DNA from: Rufibacter roseus
GTDB taxonomy: Bacteria; Bacteroidota; Bacteroidia; Cytophagales; Hymenobacteraceae
Length of the DNA: 64,000 bases
Reading direction: 5' to 3'
NCBI RefSeq assembly: GCF_001647285.1
Contig: NZ_LRML01000004.1
Span: 62,001 to 126,000 of the forward strand
The position numbers and the translations under genes were made by a program. The notes beneath the pieces were generated by a model, which made no database searches, was not told the DNA's origin, and saw only the letters and a program-made list of their open reading frames with translations. Below, in pieces: positions 53,064-60,794 of the stretch (positions are counted from its first letter, which is position 1; each line of letters opens with the position of its first letter).

Positions 53064-54134
53064 TTAGTTGGTTTTCACCATTTTCGTCTGAAAGCTTTGG
53101 CCGGCGCAATTGATTCTTACTACATAAACCCCAGCTGCCGCTGCATTTAATTTTTCAGCTAACTGTAAGTTCATTGCATTCTCAGAACCAGTGGCATTTA
53201 AAATCACTTCTCCGCTCATGCTGTAAACACTCAGGTCAATGTTGTTATTAGCCGCTAAACTAGCAGGCAATTTAAGCTGAACCGCCCCTTGGGTAGGGTT
53301 AGGATACAGACTTATGGTACCTGCTGCAAACTCTTTTACTCCTAATGGCTCAGTTGGGGTAACGGCATCAAAAGAAGGTCCAATTCTTATCTCATCTACT
53401 TCTATGTTGCCAGTACCTCTTCCGGCTGAATTAAGTTGCCGGAAAGCAATACCCGCCAACGCAGTAGTAGGGGCACCAGCAGTAGCAGTGTACATTGGCT
53501 CCGGCTCTTCCGTTCCACCAAGGGTTGGATTCACCCAGATGCTGGAAGAGTTAGAGGTCATATCATGCCGGAACACAATGAGGTATGTTTCTCCAATGGT
53601 AAAGTCTATAGGGCTGGTACCAAACATTTCTGTGCCAGATACTGGAGTGGTTGGGCCTCCGGCATTAGTGTTATTCAAGATACCAATGTTGAATGTGTTT
53701 GGTGCACTACCGGCTCTTACATATACCCGGGCCTGATAAGGAGTAGATCCTGCGGCTCTCACAAAATGCATGAAGTAGTTGCCTATGGTGCCGTTATCTA
53801 ACAAGCCGTCGGTATCTAATACTCTTACTAAGGCTGAACCATAAAGGGTACCCGAGGTAACGGGCGTATCAAACAAACGGTTTAGATATTCTGAGTTAGT
53901 AGATCTCAGCACTACTTTATCACCCTGTGAAGTTTTCAAACCTGAGTAGGACAGGCTACCACTTTGCTTCATTGTTTCATCAGGCGTGCCAAGGGCGGTT
54001 ATCCATCCGTTATAGCCAGCTAAGGTACCAGGTCCAGTAAAAGGCTCGTAAAAAGTTTGGGCAGAAGCCTCTAAACTCACTAAGCCAAGACCTGTAACTA
54101 AAAGTAATTTCAATGTTTGTAAGGGTTTCATCAT
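53064..54134 (-). CDS. T9SS cargo protein with jelly-roll domain and type A sorting domain
   Basis: A 356-residue secreted protein. The signal MKPLQTLKLLLVTGLGLVSL ends at AQTFYEPF. Residues about 25-265 form a single beta-rich domain (YEPFTGPGTLAGYNGWI, YFMHFVRAAGSTPYQARVYV, GETYLIVFRHDMTSNSSSIW, EVDEIRIGPSFDAV), LamG-like in style. The C-terminal sorting domain (FAAGTISLYPNPTQGAVQL ... KMVKTN) marks it for type IX secretion. Two adjacent ATG codons open the gene. It closely resembles the previous gene in leader and tail but not in the middle, suggesting shuffling or duplication. Function unknown. Confidence 0.87.
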   Translation of the reverse strand: MMKPLQTLKLLLVTGLGLVSLEASAQTFYEPFTGPGTLAGYNGWITALGTPDETMKQSGSLSYSGLKTSQGDKVVLRSTNSEYLNRLFDTPVTSGTLYGSALVRVLDTDGLLDNGTIGNYFMHFVRAAGSTPYQARVYVRAGSAPNTFNIGILNNTNAGGPTTPVSGTEMFGTSPIDFTIGETYLIVFRHDMTSNSSSIWVNPTLGGTEEPEPMYTATAGAPTTALAGIAFRQLNSAGRGTGNIEVDEIRIGPSFDAVTPTEPLGVKEFAAGTISLYPNPTQGAVQLKLPASLAANNNIDLSVYSMSGEVILNATGSENAMNLQLAEKLNAAAAGVYVVRINCAGQSFQTKMVKTN

Positions 54135-54205
54135 AGAATAAAGTAAGGGGTTAATTAAAACACATTTGTATAAAAAATACTGAAAAAGAACGCTTTAACT
54201 ATAGG

Positions 54206-54213
54206 CAAATATA
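54206..54213 (-). promoter_or_regulatory. Candidate -7 element of the third T9SS cargo gene
   Basis: Minus-strand TATATTTG followed by CCTAT, an exact TAnnTTTG match about 72 bp upstream of the start codon, in the same TTTGCCTAT context as the neighbouring cargo gene. The rest of the 406-bp divergent gap (54135-54540) is AT-rich with nothing recognised. Confidence 0.5.
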
Positions 54214-54540
54214 TTTATTTCAGTTGCTTCACCTAATAATTACCACATAATTTTATAACCACTACCATAAGTTTGACCAAACATCTTACTGCCGCAGCGC
54301 CTGCAGAGAGGTACTTGCCTTTGCACATTCAACATAGGCATCAGTATATTAAGCATTAGGTTTATATACAAAATCTCTAGCTTCAAAGCAGATATTACAA
54401 CCAATACCCTTCTCTTTTTCATTGACTTCTCTCTTTGAAAGCTAATAAAAAAATTCATAACAATCTGTAAATCAATGCATAAAAACAAAGCATTACTGCT
54501 AATCATGCAACTTTACCTCCTTCAAAAGTGTTTTCTAAAC

Positions 54541-55578
54541 ATGAAGAAGGTACACGAAGAAAATGTAATTCCGCTCTTTCAGGAAGAGCAAAAACAACAG
54601 GATTCGGCGTGGCGGAAATCTATTCCGGCGCAGGTGTTCCTGAACTACTTTTTTGCCATCAACTACCATATAAACCATAGTGCAGACGAGGCAGGCTTAG
54701 GCCATCAAGTGTTTTTCCGGCAGCATTCTGCTGAATTAACAGAACAGGACTTAAGAAGCCTAACCAAAATTCTGCACAACTCCTGGAGCACTGAATATGC
54801 TCTAAGAGCTACGGCAGAGTTAGGCGATGACACTTACCTGCGGAATGCGTTACACTGGACATTCCCGCAGGCTTATTATGCGGTGTTTGCTGGTTTGCAG
54901 GCTTTTTTGTTCACCTTGGGCATTAAAACAAACCAAGAGGCTGCCATTAGAAGGGAAGCTGGAAGATTAGTGGTGAAAAACGCCTACCCTAGAGCTATTG
55001 GCTTTTACGCTGCCGGCCCCTACGGTGACTTCAGTATTCACCGGTTGCCACTGGCTGGCTATAAGCCAGGCCTACAGATTGCCGGTAAAGAAATAGAGGC
55101 ACAGGCACAGGTGGGGCAGTTTTTACGCACTACCAGAAAACTAGCAGCCACTACTATACGGCAACAGGTACAGAGTAACCCGGCAACCGCTATTAGGAGC
55201 AACAAAACCGGTGAAATTCTGGAGAAATGGTCGGCGCAGCATTGGCAACAGATTACCTGGCGCATGGGTTACACTACTCTTTTCGACTTGCTGAGTCGCT
55301 TACGAATCTCCTCAACCCAAAAAGAAATAGACCGTTTTGTTGAGGCAGAGATAGATTTTAAGCTATTTCATGAGTCGCTGCTGTCTATTGTCAGCTACTT
55401 AAATGGTATACATGAAAGTTATGTGGCAAAGGCCATGGGCATAGAACAGTATCAGCAGCTGGTAAAAGAGCTGCCAGAACACTTAAAGCACAGCTTTGTA
55501 GAGGCAAGGCTGCACAAACAGGTAGAACCACTCTTTTTAGAAGGAGGCTCTACCATGCAATTGTCTGCAGCTGCTTAA
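54541..55578 (+). CDS. Uncharacterised protein, possibly HEPN-like
   Basis: A 345-residue cytoplasmic protein with no signal peptide. Its start is taken as ATG 54541 (MKKVHEENVIPLF); an in-frame ATG at 54475 is less likely. The sequence is mostly helical. The segment ALHWTFPQAYYAVFAGLQAF with FTLGIK resembles the YYxxxxAL helix of HEPN proteins, and residues Q-E-D around TTLFDLLSRLRISS could form a second domain. No RNase RxxxxH motif is evident, so toxin-like activity cannot be claimed. I do not recognise the family with confidence. It converges on another unknown gene across a palindromic element. Confidence 0.55.
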   Translation: MKKVHEENVIPLFQEEQKQQDSAWRKSIPAQVFLNYFFAINYHINHSADEAGLGHQVFFRQHSAELTEQDLRSLTKILHNSWSTEYALRATAELGDDTYLRNALHWTFPQAYYAVFAGLQAFLFTLGIKTNQEAAIRREAGRLVVKNAYPRAIGFYAAGPYGDFSIHRLPLAGYKPGLQIAGKEIEAQAQVGQFLRTTRKLAATTIRQQVQSNPATAIRSNKTGEILEKWSAQHWQQITWRMGYTTLFDLLSRLRISSTQKEIDRFVEAEIDFKLFHESLLSIVSYLNGIHESYVAKAMGIEQYQQLVKELPEHLKHSFVEARLHKQVEPLFLEGGSTMQLSAAA

Positions 55579-55610
55579 TGCTATGAGTGCGGGAGTAAAT
55601 TTTAAGATTG

Positions 55611-55647
55611 CTGTTTTCGGCCTGTTTTTCTAAAAACAGCGAAAACG
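55611..55647. repeat. Dispersed palindromic element, strong copy
   Basis: Inner arms CTGTTTTT and AAAAACAG (55622-55629, 55632-55639), outer GTTTTCG and CGAAAAC (55613-55619, 55640-55646). It lies in the short convergent gap between the HEPN-like and the next unknown gene. Confidence 0.8.
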
Positions 55648-55693
55648 TTTTATCCTCCCAACAATTCCTCACCACCATCTTCAAATTTCTAAG

Positions 55694-56161
55694 CTATTCA
55701 TAACTGAAGCGCTCAATAGAAACACCTTTGGCTCCGGCCTCTTTCAAGGCCTCTATGGCACATTGTTTAATTTGGTTTAGCTTCAATTCATGATCTCTGA
55801 AAAGATTCATCACTTCAGGTGCTACAGAATCTGGGTCGGCGGCGGCTTCCATTTGCCCAGCCTGGGCAATAGTAAAACACATCGCTTTTATTTTTTCGCC
55901 GGTCATCCGTACCTGCCCCGCATTGAACTTGAGAAGATCCTGGTTGATGTAGTCCCGTACAAAATCACCCTCGTCTATATCTGTTTCGGCCAATCTGATC
56001 ACCTCCTGGTAGCTTCTTTTGTGCAGAAATTCTTTTAAGGTAGGCTGCAAAGCTTTACGTACCTGAGGGTCACTTATTTGGTGGGCATAGATAAGTATAT
56101 TGAACAACCAGCGTAGAGTGCCGTCGTTTTCTTCAAATATCAAACTTAATTCACATTTCAT
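55694..56161 (-). CDS. Uncharacterised protein
   Basis: A 155-residue cytoplasmic protein with no signal or TM segment. It is helical and moderately acidic: LSLIFEENDGTLRWLFNILI, AHQISDPQVRKALQPTLKEF, LIYAHQ-type loops, GEKIKAMCFTIAQAGQMEAA and HELKLNQIKQCAIEALKEAG. I do not recognise a family. The single-Cys FTIAQ region and the C-terminal phrase GVSIERFSYE give no clear lead. It converges on the HEPN-like gene and is transcribed on its own, with a palindromic element about 100 bp upstream of its start. Confidence 0.6.
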   Translation of the reverse strand: MKCELSLIFEENDGTLRWLFNILIYAHQISDPQVRKALQPTLKEFLHKRSYQEVIRLAETDIDEGDFVRDYINQDLLKFNAGQVRMTGEKIKAMCFTIAQAGQMEAAADPDSVAPEVMNLFRDHELKLNQIKQCAIEALKEAGAKGVSIERFSYE

Positions 56162-56263
56162 AGTTCAGAAAATTAGTCCTGTCTTAAACGTAGTTTTCAC
56201 GCTTGTGGTCGGTTTGGTGGCAAAAGGCATCTGTTACCCTGCTTTACTTTCTGAAGTTGAAGA

Positions 56264-56305
56264 AGTGTTTTAGACCTAATTTTCCAAAAAGAGGCCTAAA
56301 ACACT
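56264..56305. repeat. Dispersed palindromic element between divergent genes
   Basis: Perfect 10-bp outer arms (AGTGTTTTAG, 56264-56273, and complement 56296-56305), with less perfect inner arms. It lies in the 293-bp divergent gap upstream of lysS, where nothing else was recognised. Confidence 0.7.
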
Positions 56306-56454
56306 GCTGTAGGGTTAGCTTTAAACTGAAAAACCTGCTGTTGGCAATAGAGTATGTTTGAAAGAAACGAAAACTGCCTAAACCTCTTCATGTCTGCGAA
56401 TTATTTCCGAAATTTGCGGTTTGATTTTTAGAATCCACTGAACAAGACGTTTCC

Positions 56455-57975
56455 ATGCAATTAAGCGAACAGGAACTGCGCCGGCGCCATGAGCGCGAAG
56501 AGCTACAGAAGATGGGCATTAACCCCTACCCTTCCGAACTTTTTGACGTGACTGCCACGGCCAAAGAAATAAAGGACAACTACGACCCAGAGCAGAATAA
56601 TTACCAAGAGGTAAGCCTGGCGGGCCGCTTAATGAGCCGCCGCGTCATGGGCAAGGCCTCGTTTGCCGAGCTTATGGATAGCTCAGGCCGCATCCAGATT
56701 TACGTATCTCGTGATGACATCGCCCCGGGCGAAAACAAAGACCTGTACAACACCGTGTTCAAGAAGATGCTGGACATTGGTGACTTTATTGGTGTAAAGG
56801 GCTATGTGTTCAAAACACAGGTAGGCGAAACCTCAGTGCACGTGACGGAACTGAAACTGCTCACTAAGTCATTGAAGCCATTACCTATTGTAAAGCGTGA
56901 GGTTGACGAGAATGGCGTAGAGCACGTATATGATGCCTTCACCGATCCAGAACTGCGTTACCGTCAGCGTTACGTGGACTTGGTGGTAAACCCTGAGGTG
57001 CGTGAGACTTTCATTAAGCGCACCAAACTGGTGAACACCATGCGTGATTACCTGAACGAACGCGGATACTTAGAGGTGGAAACCCCTATTCTTCAGCCGT
57101 TGTACGGCGGTGCTGCTGCCCGTCCGTTCAAAACGCACCACAACACCCTTGATATGACGCTGTACCTGCGTATTGCCAATGAGCTGTACCTGAAGCGCTT
57201 GATAGTGGGTGGGTTTGACGGTGTGTACGAGTTCTCCAAAGATTTCCGGAACGAAGGCATGAGTCGTTTCCACAATCCAGAATTCACGCAGGTGGAGCTT
57301 TATGTAGCCTACAAAGACTACTATTGGATGATGGATCTGGTGGAAGAGATGGTAGAGAAGGTAGCCTTAGCGCTTCACGGAACAACTGAGGTGCAGGTAG
57401 GGGAAAACAAAATCAACTTCGCCCGCCCTTGGAAACGTTTCACCATGTTTGAAGCCATTGAGCACTTCACCAAGATTGATATCTCTGAAATGGACGAGCC
57501 GCAGTTGCGCGAAACTGCTGCCGGCCTAGGCATCAAGCTTGATCCGAACATCGGCAAAGGCAAAATCATTGATGAAATCTTCGGCGAGATGTGTGAGGGG
57601 AAATTGATCCAACCAACCTTCATCACAGACTATCCGGTAGAGATGAGCCCGCTGGCAAAGAAACACCGCAGCAAAGAAGGTTTGGTTGAGCGTTTTGAGG
57701 CAATCTGTAACGGTAAAGAGATCTGCAACGCCTTCTCTGAGTTGAATGACCCTATTGACCAGCGCGCCCGTTTTGAAGAGCAGTTGGAGTTAGGAAAACG
57801 CGGCGACACTGAAGCCATGGTGCTGGATGAAGACTTCCTTCGTGCTTTGGAATATGGTATGCCGCCAACGGCTGGTCTGGGCATAGGTATTGATCGGTTG
57901 AGCATGATCATGACCAACTCACCGTCTATACAGGAAGTACTGTTCTTCCCACAGATGAAGCCAGAGAATAACTAA
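56455..57975 (+). CDS. lysS: Lysine--tRNA ligase, class II
   Basis: A 506-residue class IIb synthetase that attaches lysine to tRNA-Lys. The N-terminal OB-fold anticodon domain ([20 protein letters not shown], residues about 45-140) precedes the catalytic core with motif 1 ([20 protein letters not shown]), motif 2 near 264 ([20 protein letters not shown]) and motif 3 near 474-484 ([16 protein letters not shown], arginine for ATP). It ends with [12 protein letters not shown]. Full length for the family. It is a single gene with a strong terminator fused to a palindromic element. Confidence 0.96.
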   Translation: MQLSEQELRRRHEREELQKMGINPYPSELFDVTATAKEIKDNYDPEQNNYQEVSLAGRLMSRRVMGKASFAELMDSSGRIQIYVSRDDIAPGENKDLYNTVFKKMLDIGDFIGVKGYVFKTQVGETSVHVTELKLLTKSLKPLPIVKREVDENGVEHVYDAFTDPELRYRQRYVDLVVNPEVRETFIKRTKLVNTMRDYLNERGYLEVETPILQPLYGGAAARPFKTHHNTLDMTLYLRIANELYLKRLIVGGFDGVYEFSKDFRNEGMSRFHNPEFTQVELYVAYKDYYWMMDLVEEMVEKVALALHGTTEVQVGENKINFARPWKRFTMFEAIEHFTKIDISEMDEPQLRETAAGLGIKLDPNIGKGKIIDEIFGEMCEGKLIQPTFITDYPVEMSPLAKKHRSKEGLVERFEAICNGKEICNAFSELNDPIDQRARFEEQLELGKRGDTEAMVLDEDFLRALEYGMPPTAGLGIGIDRLSMIMTNSPSIQEVLFFPQMKPENN

Positions 57976-58008
57976 TGTGCTGATGTGCTCCTAAAGTACG
58001 TCAGCTTG

Positions 58009-58049
58009 AAAACAGAAGCGGCTGCCAAGAAGGCAGCCGCTTCTGTTTT
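58009..58049 (+). terminator. Terminator of lysS
   Basis: An 18-bp perfect stem (AAAACAGAAGCGGCTGCC and complement, 5-nt loop), 33 bp past the stop. Its T tract also forms the left end of a palindromic element. Confidence 0.9.
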
Positions 58050-58082
58050 AGGCCTACTATTAGAAAAACAAGCTCAAAACGT
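58044..58082. repeat. Dispersed palindromic element fused to the lysS terminator
   Basis: Half-sites TGTTTTAGGCCTACTATT and AAAAACAAGCTCAAAACG. It shares its first six bases with the terminator stem. Confidence 0.65.
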
Positions 58083-58139
58083 AACAGCGAGCCCCTGCTC
58101 CTCAAGTGAGATAACCTAAACAGAACCTGTATAAATGCA

Positions 58140-58168
58140 GAAAGCCTTCCCCGTCTGGGAAGGCTTTC
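58140..58168. terminator. Second hairpin in the lysS-ytxH gap
   Basis: A perfect 12-bp stem (GAAAGCCTTCCC and complement, loop CGTCT). It lies about 210 bp beyond the YtxH gene's stop and could terminate that gene. The remaining part of the 57976-58381 gap holds no recognised gene. Confidence 0.55.
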
Positions 58169-58381
58169 CATATTGATTAAATGATTTCTTATTTGCTACT
58201 GTTGTTCTGCTGACTAAACCATCACCGCATCCCTTACGATTCTTCGCGAGTTTCAGCGCCGACTTTCTGCTTAGCTTAGCTTCATCGGTTTCGCATAAAC
58301 CATTTAACCAATCATTCTTACTTTCTTTAACGGCACTGCCTACACAAGGTTACAGAACGGTTAAAGATTTTATGTCAGATG

Positions 58382-58825
58382 TTAGGCACTAGCGTTAGAT
58401 CCTCCGCCAGAACCGGTAGAATCTCCGCTTCCGCTTGAAGCAGCTTTCTTACCTTTTCCTCTTCCGGTGGTACCACCTTTGGTGTTTCCATCGGCAGAAC
58501 CATCGTTCCCGCCGTTAGGTATACCATCTAAGTGCGAAGTTGGTGTAGTGTTAGAACCGGTTTGAACCACATCGGCACTTCCGCCGGCATTACCGCCAAC
58601 AGGCAGTTTGCTCAACAGTGCACCTGCGCTTGTAGAGAGTGCCTGTAATTGCTCCATGCTGGCTTGCAGTTTAGACTCCAGGTCTTGCCCTAATTTAGAA
58701 GCTGACTTTTTCAAGTTGCCACGAGAAACCTCGCCAGTTTCAGGGGCCATTAATATACCTGCCACTACTCCGGCACTAGCACCGGCCAAAAGAGCCAGGA
58801 TGATTTTTCCGCTATTGTCTTTCAT
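58382..58825 (-). CDS. YtxH-domain membrane protein (long)
   Basis: A 147-residue protein with a single TM segment (IILALLAGASAGVVAGILM, about residues 7-25) followed by APETGEVSRGNLKKSASKLGQ, the hallmark opening of the YtxH/gas-vesicle-like domain with an amphipathic helix. From about residue 70 the sequence becomes Gly/Ser/Asn-rich and disordered (NAGGSADVVQTGSNTTP; GKKAASSGSGDSTGSGGGS). YtxH proteins are stress-related in Firmicutes; in Bacteroidota they are of unknown role. It has a paralogue 137 bp upstream on the same strand. Confidence 0.85.
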   Translation of the reverse strand: MKDNSGKIILALLAGASAGVVAGILMAPETGEVSRGNLKKSASKLGQDLESKLQASMEQLQALSTSAGALLSKLPVGGNAGGSADVVQTGSNTTPTSHLDGIPNGGNDGSADGNTKGGTTGRGKGKKAASSGSGDSTGSGGGSNASA

Positions 58826-58867
58826 CGTTTTATTTGTTTTAAAGGAACAAGATCATTCAGATACACC

Positions 58868-58893
58868 GTATATGCACTACATAGTGTATATAC
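58868..58893. promoter_or_regulatory. Inverted repeat upstream of the long YtxH gene, operator-like
   Basis: Arms GTATATGCACTA and TAGTGTATATAC pair with one G-T mismatch around a 2-nt centre, 43 bp before the start codon. It looks like a dimer-binding operator or a short hairpin in the leader. No regulator can be named. Confidence 0.45.
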
Positions 58894-58961
58894 CATATTA
58901 ACGGGAAACCATATATTAGGTTATCTGCCACAATTTATGGGACTGAATGCAATGCTTTTCC

Positions 58962-59258
58962 TTAGGCTCCTGCGCCAGTTCCACCGTCGGCGGTAGTACC
59001 GGTAGAGGCATCGGCTCCAACAGAGGCAGTAGTACTTGCATCGTTTCCTTCGCCGTTCAACAAGCTAGTCAAGCCACCTAATTTCTCAATATATGTAGAT
59101 AGTTGTCCGTTAAAGCCTTCGGCCACTTGTCCGGCCAATTTCAATAGGCCATCACGAGAATCTTTTCCGGTGGTAGGTGCCATTAAAATTCCGGCTACTA
59201 CGCCAGCGGCAGCTCCTGCGGCAGCGGCAATCAAAATTTTGGTGTTGTCGTTTTTCAT
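58962..59258 (-). CDS. YtxH-domain membrane protein (short)
   Basis: A 98-residue paralogue of the neighbouring YtxH protein. It has the TM segment ILIAAAAGAAAGVVAGILM and APTTGKDSRDGLLKLAGQVA, then a helical region (FNGQLSTYIEKLGGL) and a short Thr/Ala/Gly-rich tail (STGTTADGGTGAGA). The two genes share strand and start motif (MKN/MKD...K-I-L), which suggests a local duplication. Function unknown, membrane-bound. It is separated from the Kazal-type gene by a divergent gap of 240 bp. Confidence 0.85.
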   Translation of the reverse strand: MKNDNTKILIAAAAGAAAGVVAGILMAPTTGKDSRDGLLKLAGQVAEGFNGQLSTYIEKLGGLTSLLNGEGNDASTTASVGADASTGTTADGGTGAGA

Positions 59259-59400
59259 GGTTTTAAAATATTAAGGGTTTTAGTTTAAGAATGAACAAAG
59301 CTTAAAGTTGTCGCATTGCCTGCGTTCTTTAGAAGCATAACGCAAATATTGTAAGATATATATATTCAATTCCTTTACGTATTAATTTTGATGAGGTTAG

Positions 59401-59446
59401 GTGTTTATCGCTTCCTTTTCAGAAATTATCCGAAAAAGATCTAAAC
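59401..59446. repeat. Dispersed palindromic element, very weak copy
   Basis: It has the spacing of the family (GTTTATCGCTTCCTTTTC and GAAATTATCCGAAAAAGATC) but many mismatches; listed because it lies at a typical intergenic position. Confidence 0.3.
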
Positions 59447-59498
59447 CCAGCTTCAGCCCCATATCTAACCAACGTATACGCTACAAGAACACTGCACT

Positions 59499-59738
59499 AT
59501 GAAAAATTACCTTTACCTCCTTTGCTTGGGCACAGCCCTCACTGCGGCATCATGCAAGAGTACTCAGCAAGACGACACCGCCTGCGTTGACCCCTCTAAA
59601 ATTGACCCCAATGGCGCTTGTACCATGCAGTACGACCCCGTGTGTGGCTGCGATCAGAAAACTTATAGTAATGCCTGCATGGCCGACAAAGCTGGAGTAA
59701 CCTCTTACACCAAGGGTGAATGCCCAGACGCTAAATAG
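59499..59738 (+). CDS. Kazal-type protease-inhibitor-like lipoprotein
   Basis: A 79-residue protein with a lipoprotein signal ([16 protein letters not shown], lipobox AASC). The mature part carries a Kazal-like core with six Cys after the lipid Cys: [40 protein letters not shown] and CP near the end. Kazal domains inhibit serine proteases by presenting a reactive loop before the second Cys. In bacteria such small lipoproteins may protect the cell from its own or foreign proteases. It is followed 24 bp downstream by the cupin gene, possibly an operon. Confidence 0.85.
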   Translation: MKNYLYLLCLGTALTAASCKSTQQDDTACVDPSKIDPNGACTMQYDPVCGCDQKTYSNACMADKAGVTSYTKGECPDAK

Positions 59739-59783
59739 ACTCAAGACTCAAGATGGTACTGCATGTACCGACACCAGATGCAT

Positions 59784-60155
59784 ATGAGCGAAAAGAAATA
59801 TATTTTACAAAACAAACCTTTTGTGGTACCCACCACCGACGGCAAGCTAATTGAAGAACACTTCGGTTTAGCCAGTACCCAAACCCAGACTTTTAGCGTT
59901 GCCTACATGGTGGCTCCGCCTAATTGGTCAGAACCTCACCAAACGCCAGAATTTGACGAAGTAACCATAGTGCTGCGTGGCCGGAAACAAATTGAGATTG
60001 ATGGCGAAACGGTTGTACTGGCAGCAGGCCAGACGCTTTTGATAAAAGGTGGGGCCCGCATCCGTTACTCTAATCCGTTTGAGGAAGAATGCGAATACTG
60101 GTCAGTTTGTGTACCAGCTTTTGACATGAACACTGTTAATCGGGAGGAAGAATAG
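59784..60155 (+). CDS. Small cupin-domain protein
   Basis: A 123-residue (or 130 from ATG 59763) single-cupin protein. The fold is seen in FVVPTTDGKLIEEHFGLAST, PPNWSEPHQTPEFDEVTIVL, KQIEIDGETVVLAAGQTLLI and GARIRYSNPFEEECEYWSVC. The first cupin motif is His/Glu-poor compared with metal enzymes (only one His and two Glu near EPHQTPEFDE), so it may bind a small molecule and not a metal. ATG 59784 (MSEKKYILQNKPFVVP) fits other family members. It is downstream of the Kazal-like gene in the same orientation. Confidence 0.8.
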   Translation: MSEKKYILQNKPFVVPTTDGKLIEEHFGLASTQTQTFSVAYMVAPPNWSEPHQTPEFDEVTIVLRGRKQIEIDGETVVLAAGQTLLIKGGARIRYSNPFEEECEYWSVCVPAFDMNTVNREEE

Positions 60156-60225
60156 AAAGTGCGCCTATTCTAGATTGTAAAGGTTTATGAAGGATGTTGT
60201 TAGTTCTTCACTGAGGCTACAAATC

Positions 60226-60264
60226 CTGTTTTATGCCTACTTTATGAAAAACACCTCAAAATCG
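60226..60264. repeat. Dispersed palindromic element overlapping a terminator
   Basis: Half-sites CCTGTTTTATGCCTACTTTA and GAAAAACACCTCAAAATCG. The right half is also the left arm of a separate 16-bp terminator stem. Confidence 0.6.
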
Positions 60265-60293
60265 CTACAGATTATGCCGATTTTGAGGTGTTT
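60249..60293. terminator. Terminator between convergent cupin and RidA-like genes
   Basis: A perfect 16-bp stem (AAACACCTCAAAATCG, 60249-60264, complement 60278-60293), 1 bp from the RidA-like stop codon; bidirectional. Confidence 0.85.
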
Positions 60294-60294
60294 C

Positions 60295-60750
60295 TTATTC
60301 AATTGTAAAGGAACTTGTAAGGCCCACACAAAAATTACGAGGCAGTTTGTCTACGCCAAAAATTGCTCTGGAATGAATTCCCTTTTGCCCGAGGAGTTCC
60401 ATGAATAGATCAGAGGCACCGTTTACCACTTCAGGAGATTCATCCCAGTCATCTGCTGCCTGAAAGTAAGCATCAATATGGTTGAGCCCAACAATTTTGC
60501 TTAAGCCAATTTTCTGGTGGACTTGAGCAATTACATTCAGTGCGCAAAGCTGCATTGCCTTGTATCCCTCCGGTGTTGTTACACCATGGCCCAAGCACCC
60601 CTGATACAGGAACTCCCCATTCATGATCGGAAATTGTATAGCTACGTAGGCAATATCTTTCCTGATGTTTACAGAAACATAATTGCCTCCAGGCACAGAC
60701 ACCTGTGGCAGGCTCAACCCGAGCTCCATTAGTTTACTTTCAAAGTCCAT
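60295..60750 (-). CDS. RidA family (YjgF/YER057c-like) protein
   Basis: A 151-residue protein of the RidA fold, of the longer subgroup often called endoribonuclease L-PSP/chorismate-mutase-like: LMELGLSLPQVSVPGGNYVS, RKDIAYVAIQFPIMNGEFLY, GCLGHGVTTPEGYKAMQLC, ALNVIAQVHQKIGLSKIVGLN and LPRNFCVGLTSSFTIE. RidA proteins deaminate reactive enamines or imines such as 2-aminoacrylate. The conserved Arg of canonical RidA near the C-terminus is less clear here, so catalysis by this member is uncertain. It lies just upstream of a shared terminator and downstream of recN. Confidence 0.85.
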   Translation of the reverse strand: MDFESKLMELGLSLPQVSVPGGNYVSVNIRKDIAYVAIQFPIMNGEFLYQGCLGHGVTTPEGYKAMQLCALNVIAQVHQKIGLSKIVGLNHIDAYFQAADDWDESPEVVNGASDLFMELLGQKGIHSRAIFGVDKLPRNFCVGLTSSFTIE

Positions 60751-60794
60751 CTAAAAGAAATAATCGAACTCTTCATAACCATGAAAGAACTTGC

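Noticed and set aside
54240-54506. Minus-strand open frame of 88 codons between the cargo gene and the HEPN-like gene
   Set aside because: Lies in an AT-rich divergent gap; composition is not protein-like and no motif is visible.
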